NCBI GenBank assembly: GCA_021823605.1
Contig: JAKANV010000018.1
Span: 1 to 10,237, forward strand
Reading direction: 5' to 3'
DNA length: 10,237 nucleotides
From: a bacterium
GTDB lineage: Bacteria > Patescibacteriota > CPR2 > UBA1875 > JAJYID01
The notes under the pieces were generated by a model. That model saw only the letters and a program-made list of their open reading frames with translations, was not told the origin of the DNA and ran no database searches. The position numbers and the translations under genes were made by a program. Of this stretch, positions 1-5,564 are shown in pieces (the first letter of the stretch is position 1; each line of letters opens with the position of its first letter).

Positions 1-1043
1 TTAAACGAGGCGAGAAAGCCCGCGGTTCGCTGGTGAAAGTCGACAGCGTCGGTTGAACGAACCAGTAGGCGCAGGGATGTTTCGAAAAGAGGCTGATCAA
101 TCTTGTTCCTCATTTCTGCCTGTAGCTCTTGCTCGTAAGGGTTTTGGATGTCTTCTTTCTTGTTATTGCTTGGCTGCTTGGCTAAATACGGCACTCTGTC
201 GCCCTTAGTGTCCCAAAAGGCGATAATCATACTAAAAACGAACTTTATTACTGCTTCCATTGCTTTTAAAGCAAGCTTCAGTATCATTAGTGGCGAGGAA
301 GAGAATGCTTTTCGAAAAGAGGTTTGAAACAGCTCATCTGCCAAGGGCTGGTTTAGGTAGATTTGCTTTCTTAGCTTTCCGATATGGTTTAGTTCTTGCG
401 AGTGTACTGAGCTGTTAAGCGGGGTTACGACTGCCTGAAAGATCATCTGCTCACCGACCTTAAGCTTTGTCATATTTCCCGTTAAGTACGAGATAGGGTC
501 ATACTCAGAGAGATTCTTGTGCCGTCCTAGAGGAAAAGCAAAATCATTTGAAAGCCTGAACTCGCTGACACCTAGTTTTCTGTTCTCACTTTTATCATTT
601 AAATCATTAGGCAGATAATCCTCAATCTCTCTGATTTTTAGGCCCGGTAAATATGAGAGAAGGCTTCTTTCAATAGTGGGGGCATCAGAAGACGAAACTA
701 CAAGGATGTATCTAATCCCCTGCTTTTTTGTTCCGGTAATCTCCAGAGAATAACTCTTCTTATCTTTAAGTATATGTCTGTCGAGGCGGTGTTGTTTGGC
801 AAGGGAGTGAAGAAGAGTAAACAATTGTTCTGTTGAGTATGAGCTCTTGACGGTCTCTTTGGGGAAAGTTAGTTCGAGAAAAACAAAGGGCTCTCTTTTC
901 GATAGGAGCCAGCTAAAACGCCGGACTAGATAAATGAAGCTTATTATGAGACCGAGGCAGAAAGCAGCAGCTAAAGCGTAGGATAGGAATACACCGCTTT
1001 GTTTAAAGGATAGGGCCGATTGAAGTAATTTAATCCAGTCCAA
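1..1043 (-). CDS. Membrane protein resembling the N-terminal part of conjugative (TraG/VirD4- or VirB4-like) ATPases, partial
   Basis: An uninterrupted reading frame of 347 codons runs off the left edge, so the C-terminus is missing. The start is TTG at 1043: GGAG sits 8 nt upstream, an in-frame TAA lies just before, and the nearby ATG at 1048 is in another frame that stops after about 25 codons. A hydrophobic segment spans residues about 17-40 (GVFLSYALAAAFCLG...) and is followed by the basic stretch RRF. A second hydrophobic stretch lies at about 255-277. Between them is a soluble alpha/beta region (e.g. RYILVVSSSDAPTIERSLLS). The part after residue 315 (PLFETSLRLLVRS) resembles the region preceding the ATPase domain in conjugation-type proteins of CPR bacteria and archaea. 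Family assignment is from recalled similarity; no Walker motif is inside the window. The position next to an integrase fits a conjugative or mobilisable element. It has its own promoter, divergent from the recombinase operon. Confidence 0.6.
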   Translation of the reverse strand, partial: MDWIKLLQSALSFKQSGVFLSYALAAAFCLGLIISFIYLVRRFSWLLSKREPFVFLELTFPKETVKSSYSTEQLFTLLHSLAKQHRLDRHILKDKKSYSLEITGTKKQGIRYILVVSSSDAPTIERSLLSYLPGLKIREIEDYLPNDLNDKSENRKLGVSEFRLSNDFAFPLGRHKNLSEYDPISYLTGNMTKLKVGEQMIFQAVVTPLNSSVHSQELNHIGKLRKQIYLNQPLADELFQTSFRKAFSSSPLMILKLALKAMEAVIKFVFSMIIAFWDTKGDRVPYLAKQPSNNKKEDIQNPYEQELQAEMRNKIDQPLFETSLRLLVRSTDAVDFHQRTAGFLASF

Positions 1044-1075
1044 ATCATTTTCTCCGCCCTCCTTATTTTAAGGGG

Positions 1076-1104
1076 ATAATACTTGAAAAAGCTTAAGCAG
1101 TCAA
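1076..1104 (-). promoter_or_regulatory. Sigma-70 promoter of the conjugation-type membrane protein
   Basis: On the minus strand a -35 TTGACT (1099-1104) is separated by 17 nt from a -10 TATTAT (1076-1081). It lies about 33 nt upstream of the TTG start at 1043. It is divergent from the recombinase promoter, with about 45 bp between the two -35 boxes. Confidence 0.65.
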
Positions 1105-1149
1105 TTGTTTTTTCCTTTTATAAAGTGAACTTATACTTCAATTTTCTTC

Positions 1150-1178
1150 TTGACACTATAACTATGGTTATATATACT
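1150..1178 (+). promoter_or_regulatory. Sigma-70 promoter of the recombinase operon
   Basis: Perfect -35 TTGACA (1150-1155), 17-nt spacer, -10 TATACT (1173-1178). The next six bases (1178-1183, TATAAT) give an alternative -10 with poor spacing. Transcription would begin near 1185, just ahead of the ribosome binding site at 1193-1198, giving a very short leader. Two dyad operators overlap it. Confidence 0.75.
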
Positions 1179-1193
1179 ATAATCATAGTTATA
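1157..1193. promoter_or_regulatory. Two near-identical dyad operators over the recombinase promoter
   Basis: Site 1, TATAACTATGGTTATA (1157-1172), fills the -35/-10 spacer. Site 2, TATAATCATAGTTATA (1178-1193), covers the end of the -10 box through the transcription start to the ribosome binding site. The reverse complement of site 1 equals site 2 with one mismatch, and the starts are 21 bp apart, about two helical turns. Seen at larger scale, an exact 11-bp inverted repeat (CTATAACTATG, 1156-1166, and its complement 1184-1194) brackets the -10 box. This is a classic layout for a dimeric repressor occupying two sites on one DNA face. The repressor is not identified; it may lie left of the window. 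Confidence 0.7.
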
Positions 1194-1205
1194 GGAGGGA
1201 TTGAG

Positions 1206-1400
1206 ATGAGTTTAGCCAGTCAAACAACTAAAAGTCAGGAAAATGGCTCTCTTAGTGATGCGCCAGTCCTTTCTATCGAGGAATGCAGAAAGTATCTGGG
1301 GAAGTTTCACTTAAGCGATGACGAGATTGTTAAAATCAGGAATTATCTGGCCGGGATTATAGATAAAACATTTAACTTATATCTGGATGATTTTAGGTAA
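1206..1400 (+). CDS. 64-aa protein translationally coupled to the serine recombinase
   Basis: The start is ATG at 1206 with AGGAGG at 1193-1198, 7 nt upstream. A TTG at 1083 would extend the frame but lies upstream of the promoter. Residues 1-20 are polar and probably disordered. Residues 22-60 (SIEECRKYL, then LSDDEIVKIRNYLAGIIDKTF) form a predicted helical unit rich in acidic and hydrophobic residues. No classical helix-turn-helix or cysteine motif is visible. The stop overlaps the recombinase start by one base (TAATG at 1398-1402), so the two proteins are co-translated. Small proteins of this style often precede large serine recombinases in CPR elements. Possible roles are a recombination directionality factor or recombinase partner, but that is inference from context only. 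Confidence 0.75.
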   Translation: MSLASQTTKSQENGSLSDAPVLSIEECRKYLGKFHLSDDEIVKIRNYLAGIIDKTFNLYLDDFR

Positions 1401-2935
1401 TGGAAAAGATAGCCTACAAAAAAGCGGTGATATACTGCCGAGTCTCTTCTGAAAAACAAGTCAGGGAAGGCGGCGGGCTTGAAAGCCAAGAGCACAGGTG
1501 CAGGTCCTATGCCCGTTCTCTGGGCCTTGCAGTAGAAAAAGTATTTAAGGATGAGGGTATATCCGGCGGACTGTTTGATCGTCCGGCCATAAAAATGCTT
1601 CTTCAGTATCTTGACGAAAACTGGCAGGAAAAATATTGTGTGATTTTTGATGATCTTAAAAGGTTTGCCCGAGATGTAGAGGTCCATATAAAGCTAAGGT
1701 CGGAGCTAAGAGCAAGAGAAGCCCAGCTTCGGTGTTTAAATTACAATTTTGATGATAGCGCCGAGGGCGAATTTGTAGAGACAATCTTTGCGGCTCAAAA
1801 CGAACTCGAACGCAAGCAAAATCGAAGGCAAGTCTGCCAGAAAATGAAGGCACGGGTAGAACGTGGCTATTGGTGCTTTTATCCGCCGACTGCTTATGAA
1901 TATATTAAAGATAAGGAACACGGGAAAATACTTGCGCCAATTCAGCCGGTTGCGGGTATTCTAGCCGAGGGCCTTACAAGTTTTGCTGAAAACAGGCTTT
2001 TGACTCAAACTGATTTTTTGAACTTTTTAAAATCAAAAGGCTTTTTTACACTTATCGGTAAAGATCCAAAGAGAATAAGGTTAGAGTTTGCTAAAAGACT
2101 CCTCACTGAACAAATTTATGCCGGTATTATTGAGCTTAAAGGCTGGGACATTTCAAGAAGAAAAGGACATCATAAGGCTATTATCACAGAGGGAACTTTC
2201 GACAAGATTCAGGCTAAATTATTCAAACCTGAAAGACCACCAAGAGAGACAGATAATATCGAATTCCCATTAAGAAGACTGGTTGTCTGCTCTATATGCG
2301 GTAAGAAAATGACGGGAAGCGTGAGCAAGGGTAAGAATAAATACTACCCTCACTATACCTGTAATAATAAGGAATGCAGCGCCAGTCCTAAAAATATTAA
2401 TCCTGTAAAAATGGAGGGTGATTTTATAGATCTTCTTAATCAGATTAACGTAAAGGGAGAAGTCCTGGAACTCGCCAAGGATATGGCAATAAGTCATTGG
2501 GGTGAAAAGGTTAAGGGTTTAAGTAGCGCTCATGAAGCCAAAGAGGCTGAAAGAAAGGAGATAGAACAAACGATAGAGGGTTGTATTGATTTACTGCTAA
2601 AGACTCGTTCTGAGAGCGTGAAGGCTCGTTACGAGGCTAAAATCGAAGAATCAGACAAAAAGTTGAAGGAGCTTGAAAATAGGTTGGAAACAAAAAAAGC
2701 ACCTGATATTACCGAGGCACTTAATTTGCTTTTCAGACTTGTTGGAACACCTGCCGAAACATGGATAAAAGCCGGTTCTGAAGCCAAAAACTCACTATAT
2801 AATATGATATTTACTGAGCCGCTGAAATACTCCCTTGCAACGGGTTTTGGAACACCTAAATTATCCCTTCCCTTCAACATAAATGAGCACTTTCATGACC
2901 CTGATTGTCTAAATGGTGGAGCTGATGGGATTTGA
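1400..2935 (+). CDS. Large serine recombinase (site-specific integrase)
   Basis: 511 aa, typical for the large serine recombinase class, which integrates and excises mobile elements through a covalent phosphoserine intermediate. The resolvase catalytic domain spans about residues 8-155, with the motif YCRVSSEKQ; Ser16 is the expected nucleophile. EGISGG at 52-57 and DDLKRFARD at 84-92 match conserved catalytic-domain blocks. A recombinase DNA-binding domain follows at about 175-285. A zinc ribbon uses Cys297, Cys300, Cys321 and Cys326. A charged coiled coil lies at about 373-432, then a C-terminal tail. The ATG overlaps the stop of the 64-aa gene, and expression is from the promoter at 1150. 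The last 22 bases, including the TGA stop, lie on the opposite strand of the 3' end of the tmRNA gene. The final residues are therefore encoded by the attachment site, and the protein could end differently in the excised form. No terminator follows. Confidence 0.93.
   Translation: MEKIAYKKAVIYCRVSSEKQVREGGGLESQEHRCRSYARSLGLAVEKVFKDEGISGGLFDRPAIKMLLQYLDENWQEKYCVIFDDLKRFARDVEVHIKLRSELRAREAQLRCLNYNFDDSAEGEFVETIFAAQNELERKQNRRQVCQKMKARVERGYWCFYPPTAYEYIKDKEHGKILAPIQPVAGILAEGLTSFAENRLLTQTDFLNFLKSKGFFTLIGKDPKRIRLEFAKRLLTEQIYAGIIELKGWDISRRKGHHKAIITEGTFDKIQAKLFKPERPPRETDNIEFPLRRLVVCSICGKKMTGSVSKGKNKYYPHYTCNNKECSASPKNINPVKMEGDFIDLLNQINVKGEVLELAKDMAISHWGEKVKGLSSAHEAKEAERKEIEQTIEGCIDLLLKTRSESVKARYEAKIEESDKKLKELENRLETKKAPDITEALNLLFRLVGTPAETWIKAGSEAKNSLYNMIFTEPLKYSLATGFGTPKLSLPFNINEHFHDPDCLNGGADGI
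2914..2935. other. Probable attachment-site junction at the 3' end of ssrA
   Basis: The recombinase reading frame runs straight into the acceptor stem and T-arm of the tmRNA gene, sharing 22 bp. Mobile elements commonly use the 3' ends of tRNA and tmRNA genes as attachment sites because the gene is rebuilt on insertion. Here the tmRNA keeps a complete acceptor stem and CCA. The second junction must lie left of the window. The crossover dinucleotide cannot be placed from one junction. Confidence 0.55.
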
Positions 2936-3306
2936 ACCCATGTCCGAAAGTTAAAACCGTACAACCTTAGCAAGCTTAGACCTGATTGTTCAGTTCGAAA
3001 ACCCGGTAAGAATCAGGACAAAAACCGGATTTCCTAGCCCGATAAGTCTTAGTCATCAAGTATCGGTGTCATGACAAAGCATCCCGGAATATATGGCACC
3101 CGTCCTCCGACCCGGGAAACGAAGTTTGGATGGTTACCGCTTAATTAGGCAGTAACTGGCGCAAAAGTGTTCACGCTGAAAGCGTTTGCAATTTTGCTAA
3201 CAAATGTTTTAGCACTTGTCTATTGGCTATCTGGGTAATGCGGGACAGTCACCGCGGCTTGCATTATACGATTTCAATGATCTTCCGTCGAAGCCAAAAC
3301 AGCCCC
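2914..3306 (-). ncRNA. ssrA: Transfer-messenger RNA (tmRNA)
   Basis: Rescues stalled ribosomes and tags the unfinished protein. The 5' end (GGGGCTGTTTTGGCTTCGACG, read from 3306) and the 3' end (CAGCTCC, A, CCA, ending at 2914) pair as a 7-bp alanine-type acceptor stem with one G-U pair, and CCA is encoded. The T-arm is recognisable as GGGTTCAAATCCC. Length is 393 nt, a normal one-piece tmRNA. The tag frame runs from GCT at 3213 to TAA at 3145: 22 residues, starting AKTFVSKI and ending TFAPVTA. The end is unlike the common ALAA but still small and hydrophobic. Pseudoknot pairings were not traced fully. No rho-independent terminator follows the 3' end, where recombinase sequence begins. Confidence 0.96.
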
Positions 3307-3315
3307 AAAAGAACA

Positions 3316-3344
3316 CTCATTTTAGCACGAAAATAAAAAAACTT
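3316..3344 (-). promoter_or_regulatory. tmRNA promoter
   Basis: Upstream of ssrA on the minus strand lie TTGAAG and, 17 nt further on, TAAAAT (reverse complement of the + strand ATTTTA near 3319-3324). The predicted start is a few bases before the mature GGGGC end, consistent with 5' processing by RNase P. It is divergent from the galT-like promoter. Confidence 0.6.
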
Positions 3345-3371
3345 CAACCGTAAACGATAAACGTGTATAAT
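3343..3371 (+). promoter_or_regulatory. Promoter of the GalT-like gene
   Basis: Perfect -10 TATAAT (3366-3371) with a weak -35 TTCAAC (3343-3348) at 17-nt spacing. The predicted start near 3378 excludes the TTG at 3376 as start codon and supports the GTG at 3391. Confidence 0.6.
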
Positions 3372-3390
3372 TCCATTGGAGGATCTTTCA

Positions 3391-4356
3391 GTGAAAAAGA
3401 ACGAAATCAGAAAACATTATTTTTTAGATAAATACGTAATCATATCTCCCAAAAGGGGCAAGCGGCCGCATACCACAAAGATATGCCAGGAAGACCCGAC
3501 TGTCTCGAAAACCTGTTTCATGTGTCCCGATGCAAAGCGAAAACCTGTCTACGAAATACACGATGATAAGGGCAACTGGATTATCCGAGTTTTAAATAAT
3601 GACTTTCCGGCACTTTCTCTGGATAACAAATATGCATACGGTAAACAAGAGCTAGTAGTAGAAACTCCTCTGCATAATAAAGAGTTACATGAGTTTCCTA
3701 TTGAGCACATAAAAAAAGTCTTGGACGTTTACTCAGAACGTTATGAAAGCCTTATGAAACTTGAGAAAATTCGTTATGTTTTGGTATTTAAGAATGAAGG
3801 CGGAAAAGCCGGAGAAAGCATTTCCCATTCCCATTCTCAGGTAATTGCCCTTCCCATGATTCCACCAATGATTCGAGAGGAGATTTTGGCAATAGACAAG
3901 TATCAAATGGAACACAAAAGCTGTCCATACTGCGACATTATAAACGACGAGAAGAAATCCCCGCGGGTAGCTTGGGAAGATGCGAATATTTTCGCTTTAT
4001 GCCCCTTCGCATCAGAGTCACCTTACGGCGTGTGGTTCATCCCCAAAAGACATGTCCGAAGTCTACACGACATGAACCAAGCGGAAAAAGAATCTTTGGC
4101 TCACGCAATCAAATATATCTCGGCGAAAATAGAATCACTGGATATAAGCTATAACTACTTTTTCCATAATAGCATCGAAGACTGCGATCATCATATGGTT
4201 TTAAAGTTTGCGCCGCGACCAAATGTTTGGGCAGGACTTGAGCTGGGAACCGGAATAGTCATAAATACTGTTCCTCCGGAAGACGCCGCAAAATTTTATA
4301 ATAAGGGCACCAAGAAGAAAGTTCTCCGAAAGAAAAAGATTAAAGTTTCTGCATAA
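3391..4356 (+). CDS. galT: Galactose-1-phosphate uridylyltransferase family (HIT superfamily) protein
   Basis: 321 aa from GTG at 3391, which has GGAGG at 3378-3382, 8 nt upstream. An upstream in-frame TTG at 3376 would overlap that site. GalT transfers UMP between UDP-glucose and galactose-1-phosphate; related enzymes act on other sugar phosphates. The sequence shows two CxxC pairs (Cys42/Cys45 and Cys178/Cys181), the first matching the GalT zinc site. The active-site motif is HSHSQ at 146-150, His148 being the expected nucleotidylated histidine; classical GalT has HPHGQ, so the Pro is Ser here. GRP-like support comes from FIPKRH (216-221) and from ELGTGIVINTVPPEDAA (284-300), which matches the family C-terminus. 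The lysine-rich tail (about 306-318) is unusual. Substrate cannot be fixed: uridylyltransferase, ADP-sugar phosphorylase or a related activity are all possible. It is monocistronic, ending in a hairpin at 4361. Confidence 0.8.
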   Translation: MKKNEIRKHYFLDKYVIISPKRGKRPHTTKICQEDPTVSKTCFMCPDAKRKPVYEIHDDKGNWIIRVLNNDFPALSLDNKYAYGKQELVVETPLHNKELHEFPIEHIKKVLDVYSERYESLMKLEKIRYVLVFKNEGGKAGESISHSHSQVIALPMIPPMIREEILAIDKYQMEHKSCPYCDIINDEKKSPRVAWEDANIFALCPFASESPYGVWFIPKRHVRSLHDMNQAEKESLAHAIKYISAKIESLDISYNYFFHNSIEDCDHHMVLKFAPRPNVWAGLELGTGIVINTVPPEDAAKFYNKGTKKKVLRKKKIKVSA

Positions 4357-4360
4357 ATAC

Positions 4361-4397
4361 AAAGAGACACGCGATTTCTCACGTGTCTCTTTTTTTG
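4361..4397. terminator. Rho-independent terminator after the GalT-like gene
   Basis: 11-bp perfect stem (AAAGAGACACG 4361-4371, complement 4382-4392), 10-nt loop, followed on the plus strand by a T run. It probably also serves the convergent minus-strand gene ending at 4439, though the U-tract is poor in that direction and no other hairpin is seen there. Confidence 0.85.
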
Positions 4398-4438
4398 ATT
4401 TTTTGTTTTTGTTTTATAGTACTTATACTAGATTATTC

Positions 4439-5110
4439 CTATTTCCTTGGAAAGGCCTTTTTGACGGCATTAATGACGTCAGTGGCTGCATCTTTACCTC
4501 CAAGACCGAAGGAAAGACCACCAGCTATGGCAATAAGTGCAACTACACCCATGAATAATGTATTGATTAGGTCTGTTGCGATACCAAGCTGTTGCAAAGC
4601 TGCTAGGAAAGCGAAAATAATGATAGCCCATCTAGCAATGTCAGATAGAATTTCACTTGCTCTTACCCCTATAGAGTTAGCCGTAGCTTTTACAACTCTT
4701 GAAGCAAGATCCGCTACTACAACACCGATGAAAAGTACCACTATTGCTCTAGTGACATCTGCAAGTACAAATGTCAGCAAACCTTTCAAAATGTCATTAA
4801 CACCTGAAAGCTGAGCTACATCAAGAGCAACAACTAGGAATGTTAGAAGCACAATCCACTTAGCAATATCGCCAAGCAGTTCTACAACTTCTACATCTTT
4901 ATCGATAACTTTATTAAGACCAGCTGCATCAGTATATTTTTTGATTTGCAAGAAGCCCAAACCCTTAACAATAACGGTTTTTACGGCCCAAGCAACTATG
5001 ATACCAATGAGCATGACAACGATAGCGGCAACAAGGTCCGGAATATAAGCAATGACACCAGACAGAGTATTTCTGACTGCGTCAGTAACTGCTGTTACAG
5101 TATCTCCCAT
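4439..5110 (-). CDS. Membrane protein of the mechanosensitive-channel TM-helix family (no MscS beta domain)
   Basis: 223 aa, almost entirely hydrophobic. Predicted membrane helices lie at about residues 24-46, 83-100, 118-136, 157-178 and 182-200. Two repeated units of a helix pair plus amphipathic segment match the conserved TM-helix domain found in CmpX-type small-conductance channel proteins. The C-terminal FGLGGKDAATD (201-211) recalls the glycine-rich pore-lining segment of MscS channels, but the soluble beta domain that follows in MscS is absent; the protein ends 12 residues later. An osmotic or ion-homeostasis role in the cell membrane is likely, and gating is unproven. The ribosome binding site is exceptional: AAAGGAGGTGAT (5116-5127), 12 bases fully complementary to the usual 16S rRNA 3' end. 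This suggests high expression. Confidence 0.82.
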   Translation of the reverse strand: MGDTVTAVTDAVRNTLSGVIAYIPDLVAAIVVMLIGIIVAWAVKTVIVKGLGFLQIKKYTDAAGLNKVIDKDVEVVELLGDIAKWIVLLTFLVVALDVAQLSGVNDILKGLLTFVLADVTRAIVVLFIGVVVADLASRVVKATANSIGVRASEILSDIARWAIIIFAFLAALQQLGIATDLINTLFMGVVALIAIAGGLSFGLGGKDAATDVINAVKKAFPRK

Positions 5111-5177
5111 TTTATATCACCTCCTTTCCTTGTTTAGAGGTTAACACATCAATCACCCCTTCAGCCTCATTAGGGCA

Positions 5178-5207
5178 AAACTACCACAAGAGTTTTACAC
5201 TTGTCAA
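5178..5207 (-). promoter_or_regulatory. Promoter of the TM-helix membrane protein
   Basis: Minus-strand TTGACA (5202-5207), 18-nt spacer, TAGTTT (5178-5183) with an extended TGG just upstream of the -10. It starts immediately downstream of the hairpin at 5218-5253, so the gene is insulated from the operon above. Confidence 0.5.
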
Positions 5208-5217
5208 CTAGCAAATA

Positions 5218-5253
5218 ATAAAGAGCAGGTTTCTTTCGAAACCTGCTCTTTAT
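5218..5253 (-). terminator. Strong hairpin, probable terminator
   Basis: A 16-bp perfect stem (5218-5233 with 5238-5253; core AAAGAGCAGG) and a TTTC loop. The following minus-strand sequence, TTATTTGC after the stem end, is only moderately T-rich. It would end transcription from the regulator operon and the small gene at 5277-5456. Confidence 0.65.
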
Positions 5254-5276
5254 CGTCATAAAAGTCCTCTTCCATT

Positions 5277-5456
5277 TCAGCGAAAAACAATCTCGCAGTT
5301 TCCGCCATGCCGAACGGTGACAACCTTATTTGAAAAAATTTTTGCCGCACTTTCCCGACCGCAGTCAAGGATAAATTTGTGACATATGATATTTTTTGAA
5401 GGTCGCACGTAACCGTACATGGCAGAACGTGCAAAACTGTTTTTCAATGTGCCCAT
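5277..5456 (-). CDS. Possible small protein, 59 aa (or 56 aa)
   Basis: An ATG frame begins MGTLKNSFARSAMYGYV and ends with TGA at 5277; it was found by reading the minus strand directly. GGAG lies 9 nt before an in-frame TTG at 5447 but touches the ATG at 5456, so the true product may be 56 aa starting at that TTG. Composition is protein-like: mixed basic and hydrophobic, two cysteines (CHKFILDC) and a terminal VTVRHGGNCEIVF. I do not recognise a family. It lies 109 nt downstream of the PucR-like gene with no terminator between, and the strong hairpin at 5218-5253 follows it closely. A competing frame over the same bases (TTG start, ending inside the hairpin) looks less natural. It could also be untranslated sequence. 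Confidence 0.4.
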   Translation of the reverse strand: MGTLKNSFARSAMYGYVRPSKNIICHKFILDCGRESAAKIFSNKVVTVRHGGNCEIVFR

Positions 5457-5564
5457 CTCCCGCTCGAGTAAACCAATGATAGAAAAGTACCGGTTCTATT
5501 TCATTGTAGCTTTTGACAAAAAATATCGCATATTTTAAGAATATTTTGGAAGAAATGTCAGGGA

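Noticed and set aside
1083..1205. Extension of the 64-aa protein to a 105-aa protein from a TTG
   Set aside because: The extension runs through the -35/-10 boxes and the operators; a consensus ribosome binding site supports ATG at 1206.
2900..2989. CCTGATTGT repeated at 2900-2908 and 2981-2989, as a possible att repeat
   Set aside because: Only 9 bp and both copies lie on the same side of the proposed junction, one within tmRNA; chance is likely.
4383..4814. Plus-strand 143-codon frame opposite the TM-helix membrane protein
   Set aside because: Antisense shadow of a clear membrane protein gene; it begins within the terminator and lacks a ribosome binding site.
5204..5434. Minus-strand 76-codon frame from a TTG, overlapping the small candidate gene
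   Set aside because: It ends through the long hairpin at 5218-5253 and into the next promoter, and lacks a convincing ribosome binding site; the other frame (5277-5456) is preferred.
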